Assembly (NCBI GenBank): GCA_032173965.1
Contig: CM063292.1
Span: forward strand, 3,734,001 to 3,798,000
From: Sitta carolinensis
Lineage: Eukaryota > Chordata > Aves > Passeriformes > Sittidae
Length of the DNA: 64,000 nucleotides
Reading direction: 5' to 3'
Position numbers and translations under genes: made by a program. This document shows positions 1 through 12,439 of the stretch, piece after piece; the stretch's first letter is position 1; each line of letters starts with the position of its first letter. A model generated the notes under the pieces. That model did no database searches, was not told the origin of the DNA, and worked only from the letters and a program-made list of their open reading frames with translations.

Positions 1-2700
1 TGTTACTGTGAAGCACTCTGCACTTCCTACAGGCCAGCTAGACAGAAATCCAGGCTGATTTGCAATATTTCCATGTTCTCCATAAGTGGGGGGTTCCTGT
101 GATGCCTTGGCAAAGCACCCACCTTATTTATTCTGGACATTTATCAAATAAAACCTGACGTGAAGTCATTGGGTTTGACAGAAGATTTATGGAGGTTTCA
201 GCTGGCTTTGCAGTAGCCCCATGATATTTTTTTGACAACTTGTTGAACAGAATTAGTTAAAAGCACATTTTTTTGGTTTTTTAAGGCCTTCTGTGCCAGC
301 AGGTTTGCAAAACAGCTTGGGGGATCTCGCACAGCTAATCCCTATTAAACTTATAAATAGTTAACTTAAAACTGGCCACTGGCTGGCTCTCTGTCAGGTC
401 CACAGGGAGCTAACAAGGCCCTAATGCCAAACCAGGACATTGCCTAATATTTTTTTTTTACTTTCTTTCCAACTTTTGCAGAGTGAATTCTATAGAATTT
501 GATGTGCTGCTGATCCTTCTGCTCCCCATCTTGGCATTTGACCCATGAGATGCTGCTTCCCCCTTTCACTTTCTTCTCTGTCTCTATAAAATGGTCTGAA
601 GCCTTGGAGGAATGTATTTAAAGTATGATTTTTACTTTAATAAAGAGGAACAAGGAGCGGTAGAGAGATGGAAGAAACTTATTAAAAAATATAATGATAA
701 TTAAAAAAACCTGAAACCCAACCCTAGAACTACTTTTGGTCTCACAGGTAAACTTTGTGTGCAAAAATTTTTCCATCAGAGACTGTTCATATTGACTGTG
801 ATGACTACAGAATTTCTGTGCTATGAAACTTCCCTAATCCCACAGAGCAGCAAGACTCAGTCTGAGTAATTCACTCTTTCAGTAAGGTCTGAGTTTCCTT
901 TCTGTACATCAGAGTGGGATCAAGGCAAGCTGATGGATTTCCTGGGAATGTTTGGATCCCATCTGTAGCTAATTTACCTCCAAGAAAGTGGATATTTCCT
1001 TCCCTGCAGCATCATATCAGAAAGTTCTGGGGCTTGAATTTTCCTGTCAGCTTGACTTGTACCAGAGTTTTGATATCTGATTAGAGAGACCTAATTTGGT
1101 TTGGTGGCGGCTCTTGTAAAGCCCATGAGGGTTTAAAACCCTCTCTACCATGAGGGGTAGGTGAATTTTAGTGGTATTCAATGGAAATGCTGACAGAATG
1201 GAAATAAATGTCCCTGTGGGAGGTGTCAGCTGTGCCAGAATTTACAAATCCATCTCCTGAACTGTTCCAAAAGTCTGGTGTTTTCCCAGGTTTGGTTCCT
1301 CCACCTGCCCACTTCCCTGTAGGTGTTCTGCTGGGGGGTGTCAAAAATTAAGCTGCATCAAAACAAATTCTGCCATGAAAAGCTGCAAAACTTTGGATCG
1401 CTTCGGATTTTAAAGTCACCTGTTAAATGTTGATTTGTTTGCTTTCAAAACTGCAAAATATGTGCTACAACCAGCACCTCCTGCATCCAAGAATGGTTTC
1501 AAAGAGAGGTGGCAAACTGTGAATGCACAGCCTGAGCTGTCTTTGACTGCAATAAACCAGCAGAGGAGAAATAAATATTTATTTATAAAATACATAAAAA
1601 AGTATTTAATGTAGAAATTTTAGGAAATGCTTTCCTAGCCAAAAGAAATTCGACATTTTGTCACTGTCCCACACATGCAACAGCTGAGTTGCTCTTCTCA
1701 GGAATATCCAGACGATGTGTTTTACATTTGCCCCTCTCCCAGGTGAATTTATACACCTTGCTGCCAATCCCCTTGTAGGAAATCATGCTAGAAAACACAA
1801 GAAAACACCTGGAACTGCGTTCCCTTGGTGCCACATTTGAATGACTTTTCTTGACTGCAGCAGAAAACAAACTCAGATTTATTGCACGTTCCAAAAGCAT
1901 TCCCCACGTAGCTCTGCAGCACTCATTTCTTTTTTTTTTTTCAGGATCAGTAATCAGTTGCACCACAAATTCATCCACAACTTTACCTTTCTCTTCCTTT
2001 GCCTCTGCTTTCCCTCCCTGCATGGCATTTGCTGAGAGATAATTTTTACCCTGCAGACGATCCCACACAAGTTGTAAATAAGGAGCTGGCCAGAGGGAAT
2101 TGTGGAATTATTCTACCTTTACCTCCTGAGTATGGAAGGCAGCCTAATTAATGACTTCCCTCCAACTGGAGAGGTGCAGAATGGTAGTTTGGATATGGCA
2201 AAGCTGGGATTTATTGTCAGCTCAGAAGGCTGTGAGTGCCAGCTCTGCAGTTCTCAGCATCTCAGCTCACAACTGGGATCAATACTGCAGCTGCAGCCTC
2301 CCCTTGTACATTTTATTTATGGAACACATATTTTGAAACTTTTTTTTTTTTTTTCCCTGTTGTGTTTAAAGAGTTACTGACAGTTTGGTTTAGACTAGTC
2401 AGGATTTATCTTGATTTTTTTGGAAAGTGTTCCAACAGCTGCTAGTGGTGGTGTTTGGGGTGTGTGCTCCTAGAGAGGAAGGTGGAACCTGCCACTCTCA
2501 ATTTAATTTCTCCCTCAGCCTCCCCTGGCAGTGCTTTTGTCATGAGCACATCCTCTGGGCAGCAGGATGGAATAAAGCCTTTGGTATGTGTGAGAAATGG
2601 GCTTTGGAAGGATCTGGAATGTTTGGGACACAGAGGAGACAACTGATGTGGTGATTAGAGGCTGGTTAATTGTAAAATCAGTCTCAGGGAAGGGAGAGAC
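1..2700. other. Unique non-coding sequence, no gene seen
   Basis: No exon-like open frame with credible splice context was recognised. The longest frame is a 135-codon minus-strand frame at 1661-2068. It resembles no protein I know and its length is within chance expectation for a window this size. Short T-runs occur near 1930 and 2340. Nothing repeat-like was identified. Confidence 0.6.
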
Positions 2701-2705
2701 CTTTA

Positions 2706-3190
2706 AATTGTTACATTCAGCACCATGACACAGCAAACCATCTCAACTCTAGTTACACTGTCTTTTGTAAATCTCTTATCCAATCAACCACTTCCACAAA
2801 GTTCTCTGGCATCTTCATAAACCAATCATTAATTGCTACATTTGCTTTGTTTCTACTGCAATGTGTCTCTTTATCCAATCATATAATTCTATGAAAACTT
2901 ACTGCTGAACCTTTTAACAACTCTAGAAGAGGTTCTGTTGCTAACTATAGTATTTTCTACTATCTTGCTTAGCATATTTATTATAATTAAGCATATTTAT
3001 TATTTATTATTATATTAATATAAAGCATATTTCTATTTGCTTAAAACATATTTCTATATAAACTATAAATGCCAGTTTTACTGTTCTAAACTCCCAAGCC
3101 TTCTCCAAGGCTTAGGTCAGACTTTGTGTCCATCTCTATCTCTGAGCCTGAGTGCTCCTGGCCCTGGGAGCTCTCTGGGCCCACATTTCC
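2706..3190. mobile_element. AT-rich LTR-like block (probable ERV solo LTR)
   Basis: This block differs sharply from its flanks. It is very AT-rich and carries three copies of CCAATCA (2780-2786, 2822-2828, 2875-2881). An AT-rich core with recurring AGCATATTT words follows at about 2965-3060. Repeated CCAAT motifs and an AT-rich core suit the U3 region of a retroviral LTR. The overall look resembles the block at 22.99-23.66 kb, although I could not align them. TG/CA ends and a target-site duplication were not found, so the boundaries are approximate and the assignment is inference. Confidence 0.35.
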
Positions 3191-3194
3191 CATG

Positions 3195-3208
3195 CTGGAA
3201 AATTCCAG
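3195..3208. repeat. Perfect 14-bp palindrome
   Basis: CTGGAAAATTCCAG is a perfect inverted repeat just outside the AT-rich LTR-like block. Such a word can arise by chance in 64 kb. It is recorded only as a possible dimeric protein-binding site. Confidence 0.5.
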
Positions 3209-3229
3209 TGAGCTTCCTGAGCAACTGCA

Positions 3230-6200
3230 AGTGATGGCAGAGGTTTATTTAAACCAGCTCTGGACATGCCTTTCCCCTGGAGCTGAGGGCAGCATCTCTG
3301 CTCAGATCTCCAGCTCTTTCTGCCATGTGCTGACTCCTTCAGGTGTCCTGGGTGTTTATTTACTGAGGATTTAACAGGGAGTGAGCATGGAAATGGGAAT
3401 TGCTGCTTCCAAATCCTCCACGTGCACTCTGTGTGTGTGTTTATAAAATATGCAGAGATATACTTTGGGTAGGCACTGGAGGTGTCCAGGTTCACGGCTC
3501 TTTTGGAGTTTTCCACTTCCCAACCTTAACTTTGTCTTTAGTGAAAAGAATCATGCAATTAATGATTATCTAATAAACCCATTTGCAGAAGTGTTTTTTT
3601 GTGTTTTAAGTTAGTTGCATTCCCATATTGCTCTTGTTCTGTATGCCCTGGTTATTGATTTCTACTAAATACCTGTGAATTTTAACTTCTTTTTTGTTGT
3701 TTGTTTGGTTTTTTTTTTTTTTTGGTCAAGAAAAGAGCAATATCAGCTGGACAAAATGGAGATCAGGCAGTTGCAATTTTCCTCCTTTGCAGTCAATGCA
3801 TTCCCACTCTCTGGATTTTGTGACTGTGTTCAGGGCAGTCATGAAATCCCTAAATCTCGGAGCTTCAGGAAAAACTTAAGCTTTAAAAAAAAAGCATTAA
3901 TTCAATCCCTCTTTTTCCCACCAGCAAAAGAGTCTGCCCCCACCCCTGAGGGGTATATTTTGATTTTCTATTCTATAAAACCACATCTTAACAGCTGAGC
4001 TGGTGCCTAAAATGTACCATGATGGAAGCCTGGCTGTAGCTTTGATATATTGCAGGAAGGCTGCATTCATGAATTGTGAATAAGAGCAACAATTTTTCAA
4101 ATATATGTTGTCAAAGCCGTTTTCTCTCCAATAACACTGCCCATAAAATGTAACAAGTGTAATGGCTGTTTTACTCGCAGTTAAAAAGTGCATACAATTG
4201 TAATATATCAGTCGTTGTTAAAATGACATCTGGGAATATAGGGAGATTTTTCTTGCCCTTTTTCTGCCTTCTTTACTAGCAGTGTTTCCTGGTAAAGTTA
4301 TTAATATTAAAGAATTGCTAGATAGGACAGCACCTACATATATAGGTGTATATGAACATAAATAGATATCTATTTGTTGAAATAGATATTATTGTCTGTT
4401 GAGTGACACAATAATTTCCCTTTAGGTCAAATAATGGACCTCTCTGTGCACTTTCACTCACATCTATCAAATCCAGGGTGGCTGTAGCTGGCCCATGGCC
4501 ACCCTGAATTTTTTTGTTCTGTTCACAAATCTCATGGAAGGAAAAGGTTGCTGCTCCAAAGATCACAAAACTGAAAGGGATGGTCTTGATTTGACTGATT
4601 CAGTGAAGTCAGTTGCAGTCAAATTAATTCTTCCACTGCACTTCAAAAGCTTTCTAATGCAGGTTTTTAAGAGCTCAAAAGGTCTGACAAAGGGACTCAG
4701 AGTGCCTTCTGAAGGTGGATTGCTCTGCTCTGAGCAGCCAGCCCGCAATCCTCCATCAGCTGGGCACGAATGCAAAGCTCCCTTCTGCTGGCGCCAGGCT
4801 TTCCTGCACACTGGGGCTTTGGGACAGTTCTCATCACAGATGTTGGAAGTCTTTAACAGGATGTCAAAATGTTGAAAATCCCTCTTAGCAGGCCATGCCT
4901 GTGGCACTTCCCTGCCCAGATCCTCCCATAAATCATTGCCTAAACCTGAGCCCTTCTGCCTACACCTTGCCCTTGATCCAGCGGGGGATTTGTCCTCACC
5001 AGTTCATGACAGAATCAGTTCCAGGGGCTCCTCTTTGGACCAAGGGTTTAGAAGGCAAATCCTCGAGAGCAGGAAATTGCATTTATTCGTTTGGGGAGCT
5101 GCAAAGCTCCTCACCTTGGCTTTAGGAGCAGGGCTTGAGCTGTGGCCTGGGTGCTGCTGGATTATCTGGAGGCATTTTCCCCAAACTTCCACAGCAATCT
5201 GGATTAGCCAGCACAGCTTCTTGCACGAGGTGGCTTTCAAACCCTGGCAAGGAGGAGCATGAAAACAAGACTGTTATTGAATTAATACAGTTAAATATTC
5301 CTGTTTAGTCTGAAGTGGCTGCTTTTCCCTTCTGCCTTCATTTCCTGAGAGCTTTGATGCTGCAGCAGGTGCTGTATGAAGCTCTACCCTGAACTGGTTA
5401 CCTCATACAGTTCAGTGTTTTTATACTGAGTCATTACATACTAAATATATAAACCAGAACATAAACTGCATCCAGTCGTCCTTTTGTTTCAAGCAGTGAT
5501 TCGAAAAACATTCAGAGGAGGTGTGAAGCACCTTTGTCATGGGCAGAACAGAGGGAATGATAATCCTAAAAATAAATTCTGGATAAATATTTTATTATGC
5601 AGTGTGCCCCTCAGTATTTGTGGGCAGAAATTGCTTATCTAAAGACATCGTTCCTAAGTTTCTAATATGGTATTTGACAACAGGCTATAAGTAAAATAGT
5701 ATTTAAAAAAAAAATAAAAATATTAGAGTGCTTTTCCTGGTTATGTTGAACTGAAATTGACTTTCACAGAATTCAGTCCTCCCAAGAGAGAAGGTGACAT
5801 AATATTGAGTCAGGGATATGCCACAAGACAGAATTCTTTAGGTTTAATACCAGCCATTGCTAATATAATCATGCTGAAGGAAAGATTGAGCAAAGCTGTG
5901 ATCAAAGGCCTGTGAGCTCCTTAGCAGACTCAGGGCTACTTTGGATAATAAATTTATACTTGATGCTGCCAAAAGGAGAGGTTGCTATTGTTTTGTGGGA
6001 TGTAATTTGATTGGTGCCACCTAAAAATCAAGCTCTGCTGCTGAAATACCAATTGAATAGTGAATGTGAATTGTGTTTCCTGTGCTCCAGTGCATCTGCC
6101 AAAGATGGGAAGTGATCAGGGGTTAACCTCATCCAGTGTGTTTGTCTAAATTCTAACTGCAAGATTAACAAAAATGGTCCATAACATCCAAATATGACCA

Positions 6201-8735
6201 AACCCAACTCGTGCTGACCCCAGCTGAAGTGCTTGGTGCCATGGAAATGCTGCTGTAGCCCTGATTTCTGTGGCAGGGTCTGAGGTTCTGTGTGCCTGAG
6301 CTGATCTTTCTCGGGGTCATTTGTGGGTATTTCTCTGTCCCTGCGGTTCATTTCTGCCACCGTGTTACAGCCAGTGCATGTCCCCGACACAGACTGCTTG
6401 TACAGAACCACCTGTGAATTTTTGCTGGAGACTTTCTGGACAGTAAGAGCGAGAGTGAAGGTGGGGAGGGCAGAGAGCTGCTTGCCCAGGGGGAGGAGAG
6501 GGCAGGGTGGAGATCCAGGAGAACCCGGGGAGCTCTCTGGAGCTGTGCCCTGCAGCAGAGCAGGTCCCAGGGCTGTAGAGCAGGGCACTGCTGGAGCTCA
6601 GGGGCTTGCTGGTCCTTTGAGGGGTTCCTTGGAGGGCTGCTCACTGAGGGCAAGGTGGGTTTACCCAGCCAAAGGAGCTGTTGATGTTTTTAGGAACTGA
6701 TTAAACTATTTGTCCTGCTTCTCCTCTCCCTGTTGGTGTTTGGCAGTGAGGGATGCTGTGCCTGAGTGGAGAGCACAAAGTGGCCCCATCCACAGCCGGG
6801 CTGCTGCACAGGGCAGGTGACAGCAGCAGTGCCACAAGAACATCACAAATGCACATTTGTTGGAAACATGGTCCCCCTGGCCCTGCCTTTTCCCCTGGCT
6901 GGCAGCACTCCCATATTCACTTTGATGTCTCCTTTCTCACGGAGCCTGTTCAATGATCAAGAATTCTTTTCCTGTCACGGGCTCAGATTCCTGATTACTC
7001 CCTGAATCCTTTCCTTCATCATTCCTGAGTGCTCGAGATTGAGGAACAGCTGGTGTGTTAAGGCTGGGACTAACCAGTCACACCGGGATGGGTTCCTGCT
7101 GCTCAATCTCTCCGAGGGTCCTTTGGAAGTGTGGCAAACACAAATTAAAGCAGGGGCTGCCTCACTGAGTTTTATTTTCTCCCCTTCACTCGTTTCTTCT
7201 TACCATCAGTAACTGCAGCAGAGCAAAGGCATTTCAAGATAAATTCTTGAAGTTTCTTTAAATTCTTGCTCGATGGAAAGTTTGGGTTCTGGAAAAAAAA
7301 ATGCAGGGAGATGAGTGAAAGTGTCTGAGTTGTACTGAAATCACTGCTGGTGTGAAAAGAGGAGACAGGAGAGCCTTAAGGGAAGAGTTTGTACATTGAA
7401 AATTTATAATGGTGGTTCAATAAGCAATTCTTTCATATCTGCTTTCTGAAGCTGAGTGGTAAAGGGAGACACAGGTGTTTTGTTGAACAGTGAATTAATA
7501 GATCATGGTCTCTTAATATGAATGTTGCTGCGTTGTTAGTACTGGAAATTTGAAACAAGCTATTATTCTGCAACTTTTTACTTCTTCTTTCGGGGGTGTG
7601 ATTTCAATCCATCTTCTTTTCCATTTTGCCATTTTGATACGTGGGAGGAGAAAAAAGGGCAAGCAAAATTACAAAAATCTTGAGGAAGAAATGAAACACT
7701 GTAAAAGCTTTCCATTGAAAAATATTTCTTTTTCTTCTTACTGTGAGTAAAGGACTGAGCTGGTATGAAGTTGGCTCATCCTCGCTTTACTCAGAACCCC
7801 TGACATGGTATCAGGAGCTAATGACTCCTCTTTACCTATTGAGATAGTGGTAAATTCTATTTACTGTTGTCCCTTGAACAGCTAGGGCAGAAGGGGATGA
7901 GAGAGGCCGGGATAATCTCTTGGAAGGCAGCGTTTAACACCTGTCTGGGAGGAGATAATTGCTGCATTCCGGGGGGATTAACACACAGGAACTTTTCCAG
8001 AGTGGAGTGGAGCCCTACTCACTATTTCTCACCAGGAGGATGTCAGAAGACACCGAGCACAGAAGGAAAGAGGCAGGAATAAAGCACGGGGTGTGCAGAT
8101 GAAATGTGGCCTGTGCATCTAACTGGAGAGAGATTTTTCTCTCTCAGCACTCTCCTAGTTCAGAAGGGCTTGGGGAACCCTCGGGAATGACTGGAGTGTG
8201 CCTGTGCTGCAGGAGGCTGTGCAGGGGACAAAGGCTCTGTCACTCACCTGTGAGCAGGAAACTGCAGGGTTCCACAATGTGGATTGGCCCCAGAAACACC
8301 CTCAACAGCAGCAAAAGCTGCAGAGCTTCACAGCAGTGTGGGTTTGGATGGATCAGCCCCAAAGAAACTCAGGCAGAAGGCTTGGTTTTGTTTTTTGACA
8401 CTTTGCAGTGCAGAATTATTTTAACAATAGACTTGAATCTAGCTGCTTAATAGCTTTCACTCTGTTTAACAGGCCAACAGCTGAAAGAAAGTCACAGGGA
8501 GATTTACAACAGAATTTTAGGAGAGAGGAAGAGTTGTTCCACAGTTTTCTGAAGAATAATCCCAGAAAAATACATTGCTTGGCTCAGCATCTTAATTTAG
8601 GAGTGAAATAAAACTCCAGTGGGAATTGCAATTTCCATCGTAGCCCTGTGACCACTGGCAGCGTTTACAGCAGTGTGTGGGCACAGTGTTCCTGACCTGC
8701 TGGGAGGGCACAGGAACTGAATTTCGGCATCAATG
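3230..8735. other. Unique non-coding sequence, no gene seen
   Basis: No gene was supported here. The 186-codon minus-strand frame at 6028-6588 is the longest open stretch. It lies partly in a GC-rich block (about 6430-6660) where frames on both strands are open, and its translation resembles no known family. T-runs occur at 3709-3723. A short AT-rich, repeat-poor stretch at about 4000-4330 could be conserved non-coding DNA, but that is only an impression. Confidence 0.6.
4474..4506. repeat. GC-rich perfect hairpin, 9-bp stem
   Basis: CAGGGTGGC at 4474-4482 is exactly complementary, in inverted orientation, to GCCACCCTG at 4498-4506, with a 15-nt loop. The surrounding DNA is AT-rich, so the arms stand out. 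No miRNA-like extended stem is visible, so it is more likely a chance or cruciform-type palindrome than an RNA gene. Confidence 0.5.
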
Positions 8736-8737
8736 GA

Positions 8738-8800
8738 CCCTGCAAGGAGCAGGGAGTGGGACTCAGTGATCCAATGGGTCCCTTCCAGCTGGGGATGAGG
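8738..8800 (+). mobile_element. CR1 LINE 3' tail fragment (first of two)
   Basis: The stretch around 8760-8800 has the CR1 3' layout: a GGACT..GTGATCC word followed by GGGTCCCTTCCAGCTGGGGAT. CR1 is the main avian LINE and is nearly always 5'-truncated, leaving only such tails. This copy breaks off before the terminal ATTCTATG-type repeat and runs into a second CR1-like tail. The plus orientation follows from the order of these words. Confidence 0.55.
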
Positions 8801-8908
8801 CACTCGGGGCCATGGGCTGCTTGTCAAGGTGGTGTTAGGTCACAGGCTGGACCTGATGATCCCAAAGGCTTTTCCTAACCCGGTAAATTCTGTGATATTC
8901 CATGACTC
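8801..8908 (+). mobile_element. CR1 LINE 3' tail fragment (second of two)
   Basis: GTGTTAGGTCACAGGCTGGA, then CTGATGATCCCAAAGGC, TTTTCC and a terminal ATTCTGTGATATTCC match the usual plus-strand end of an avian CR1 (GGTTGGACTCGATGATC, then CTTTTCCAACC, then ATTCTATGATTC). It abuts another CR1-like tail on its left. The two may be one insertion into the end of another, or successive insertions at a CR1-like target. Confidence 0.7.
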
Positions 8909-9931
8909 TCTGGGGTTGTCTGTCTAATTGCAATGAAGCCAACAGCCCAGTTTTGTGGGCTCTGTCCTGAACTTCCCCTGCTCTTTGCATTGCAATGCAC
9001 ACAGATTTCATCATGCCGTAGCGATCCTTGAACCAACACAAATCTCTGACTGCAACAACATCTCAAGTTGAGGAATCATATCCTGTAATGTGGATGTTTT
9101 GCTTCTAAATGCTGTCTCAGGTGAAGCTGCAAATGTCTCAGGAGCAATAACAATTCTAAATTCTCCTCATCCTGGCGTCCTTTGGAACTGATCTCCCACC
9201 TTGCTGCTGTGTTGGGAATTTCCTCTTGCTTGGCAGGGAAGTCGTGACCCAGCAAAGCGCTGCGGTCTGAGGCAGAACAAAGATTGAATCACAGCGGGGA
9301 GGCAGAAAATGAGTGTTTGTGTTCCAGTTGCTTTGCTGTCACACCGTGTGGGTGGTGTGAGCAGAGGGGGGACCGGAGCTGCCCAAGGTGTCTGCAGCTG
9401 ATGTGTCCTGCTTTGCATCTGGAGCAGGCAGAGAAAACTGCTGATTGCATCCCGGCTAAACACAGCTTTGTCTGGGCATCACTGAGCTTGTCATTGTCAC
9501 ACAGATAGAGAACAGCCCTGGGACTTTACCTGATTTCAATGGTTTGGGTTGGGTTTTTTATTTTTAATTTAAAAAATAAAACCTCCCTTCAAGCTGGGAA
9601 CATTCTGCACCGGCAGTGATTTCCGGTGAGACCACAGGATCAGAAAATGGGGAATGACCTCGCAATCAGAAGCAGCAAGTGGAGTTTAATTCATTTGCCT
9701 GGAGAGCTCTTGCCAGCTCTGTCATGGAGAGCTCGCTGCTGCTCCAAAAGTCACTTGTGCTTGTAATAATTGGAGTTCCAATGATCTGGAACTGCTTGAT
9801 TCAGCTAAAGTTTTGGCAGGTGGTTGACACAAAGAAGACTATTAAAACACTGTGCTAGCCTTGAAAAAGTAATTTCAAATTATTTTGCCTGCCTGTAATA
9901 CTGTTACAGTCATCCAAAAAAAAAAAAAAAA

Positions 9932-10240
9932 CCCAACCCAAAATGATCAATCTATTAGCTATGGATGTGTAGTTATCGTTTTCTGTCACATAAAACACAT
10001 GAATTACGGATTTTTGGGGAATAAATGGATTGAGAAAGTTCACTTGGTTAGCTGCATTAAACCTTTTGCTATTATAAATGAAATTGTTCCTCTCTATATT
10101 TTGATATATGACAGCTCAAGCTCTCTTGGCACCCTTAGTAAGCCTTCCTATCTGGAACTGTGCCTGATGAGCAGGTCTAAATGTGGAATCGTCCAAAAAT
10201 GCATGAAAAGTGTGTCCTCCTTCTTCTAATAATAAAAAAA
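9932..10240. promoter_or_regulatory. Candidate conserved non-coding element
   Basis: This repeat-poor, AT-rich stretch has several homeodomain- and MEIS-type words (for example CTATTAGC, TTACGGATTTTT and a TGACAG at about 10110), and no coding frame explains it. The look resembles vertebrate enhancer-type conserved elements. Conservation is not testable from this sequence, so this is a hypothesis. Confidence 0.2.
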
Positions 10241-10974
10241 TTAAAAATCCCACCTGTGAAAAGCTCATGATAAATCCTTAATTTCATGTTTGAACCTGCT
10301 CCCATTTGCGAAGCCCCATATACCAGAAAATGCCAATTTTCCCACCAGATGTCAGCTACGATTTAGGGAGCTGCTGTTTCCCTGGATCCAAAGGTACTTT
10401 AGAGACAGCGCAGCCCAAATCTGTTCACAACAACTGCTAATGGACTTTTTGGGCTGATTTTTAACTGAGCATTAGCAGGTCTTTCAGATAACACCTTTAA
10501 TGATCACTGGCCATTCAGTTACCTCCTTTTGTCTCTGTGTAAGGTTGTCTCACACGAGCTTTGAGGATTTTCTTGACCTTTTCCACTTTTTTTTTTTGTT
10601 GTTAATTTGGTGAAAAGGTGATGCAGGACTTGGTTCTTAATGCACACCCCAGAACCTCCCTCAGAAGTTTTATCCGGGACTGTTAAATGGGCTCTGACCA
10701 CGATGAATTCCACATCTAAGTGGGAGTTTTAGGGACATTCCCTCAGTGTCTGCCCCGAGTTTTCTGTTTCGGTGTTCTCTGTTCAAATTCCGTATGGCAG
10801 CGTTGGTGACATTTTGGTGGCGCAGGAAAGCAGTGTGGTGTGCTAAAGAGCACAAAGTGTATTTCTCTATAATAGAGATAGAAATGCTCGTGCCAGTGCA
10901 GGAGGAGGACTTGGCACCAGCCACAGAAAGGGATGGGAAAAGTTGGAAAGGAACTGAGATGAATTGGGGACTGA

Positions 10975-11040
10975 TTTTAAAAATTTTAAATTTAAAAAAT
11001 TAATTAAAAATTTTAAAATATTATTTTTTTAATTAAAACC
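10975..11040. repeat. AT-only palindromic low-complexity patch
   Basis: About 60 bases are almost exclusively A and T, built from TTTTAAAA, AATTTAAA and TTAATTAA self-complementary words. This could be a DNA-unwinding or nuclear-matrix-type AT patch, or simply low-complexity drift. Confidence 0.6.
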
Positions 11041-12026
11041 TTTTTGTTTTTCAATATTAAAAATGTCAGTCTTTCTACCAGCTCCTTTAACATTTCTTTT
11101 GTTATCACATGGAGTAGCTGCATAAAAAATAGGTGCTAACAACTCCAATTGACTCAGGAATTGGGGTTTTCATCCCTAAAGGGTCTGCCTTCCTCTTCGT
11201 AAAATTTTGTTATGTCATTCCCTGTGATTAATTCTCCGATGTCAAATCACGGTTCCGTTCTGTTTGCTGTGATAAGTCCTTTCCTTGTCCCAGGTTCTCC
11301 CGAGGAAGGGAATTCCAAGCTTTGCATCTCTCGTCTGATTCACTTGTTAGCAGTAATGGGTGCTTATTTAGGAGAATAATAGGCAGGAAATAAACATGGG
11401 GAGTCTTGGTTTTTTGTATTCTTTTGTGTTTTTTTTTAATCTCAGGGGTTTTTTTTGCTGTTTGGTTTTAAGCACTCAAATCTCAATACTGAGCCAAAGT
11501 CCCATTACTACATTTCCACCATGGAAAAAGAAAATTGCAGGCAGTTTTTCCTATTAAACGTGGAACTGCTGAAAGCCAAAAAGCCATCCAAATGAGAACT
11601 TGCTGTGCAGGGATGCCTGCTCTGTGGCTTTTTGAAATTTGAGTCGTGACATAAAGTCTGCCTTGTGAACTGCTGCTGCCCACAGGCATTTCATTAGGTT
11701 GCAGCAGGAATATTTCTTGCACCTATCAGCAAAATATCTTGAATAAAAGCTCTCCTGACCTACAGATCACAATCCCTTAGAAGCCACCACTGCAAACTTT
11801 GTATTGCATTGTGCAGGCAGCACAATATTTGTTAGATATTAATTGGTGCCAGGGTATAAAGTGATCTGGCCCTGTGAGAGGTCCACACCTGATTTTGCTG
11901 CTTTGCAAAGCTCTGAAAAAAACGTGTCTTGCTTCCATCAATTGCTGAGGCTCTGCTGAACAGTTAAAGAGGAATGGAGATTATAGCAAGGGCTACTGCT
12001 TTTCAAGAATTAGCTGTGTCAGGAAA

Positions 12027-12439
12027 ATTAATCCATAAACGTGTCCAAAAAGGAGACAGAGGAATCCTTAGACTTTATTCAATAAAGGGAGAGGCTGTGG
12101 GGCATTCCCCTGGGGTCTCTCACAATTTCGGAGGATTTTCCCTCCTTTTTATCCCAATTTCCCAGCCCCATTTCCCTCTCCCCACTGGCTGAGGTTCTTG
12201 AGAGGCACAGACTGCCCAGAACACCTGATACCTGAGATTCCCCTCTGATGGATAACCCTCCCTTTAATTTTTAATTCTTATGGAATTTATGGTTTCTTAT
12301 CAATTTTTTTTCCCATCTTTCAATATCTAATTTCATCAGCACACTTACAGTTTATCTGTAAAGGCAAATATCTTTTTTCCATCCATCAATCAGTGGAATC
12401 CTTCCCACTGTTTCTTTTCTCTCTCAGTGCTGGCTTTAT
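12027..12439. mobile_element. ERV LTR fragment, family L1, copy A (one side only)
   Basis: The segment aligns closely, in the same orientation, with 17408-17831. Shared words include GACTTTATTCAATAAAGG, GGGGCATTCCCC, TTTTCCCTCCTTTTTATCCC, GAGAGGCACAGACTGCCCAGAAC and ATCAGTGGAATCCTTCCCA. AATAAA is present on both strands within TTTATTCAATAAA. Read on the minus strand, GGGATAAAAAGG can serve as a TATA box upstream of AATAAA, as in a retroviral LTR. Similarity stops abruptly after CTTTAT at 12439, the point at which the rest of the family continues in the fragment starting at 15138. No gag or pol remains were recognised nearby. Confidence 0.6.

Larger units (their letters stand above)
8909..12026. 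other. Unique non-coding sequence with AT-rich patches
   Basis: No gene was recognised. The stretch holds an A16 run at 9916-9931, an AT-rich repeat-poor segment at about 9930-10240 (listed separately) and a nearly pure A/T palindromic patch at 10975-11040. Open frames are short and unremarkable. Confidence 0.6.

Noticed and set aside
6028..6588. 186-codon minus-strand open frame
   Set aside because: It crosses a GC-rich block where plus-strand frames are also open. No domain, signal peptide or repeat was recognised, and the length is within reach of chance for the window.
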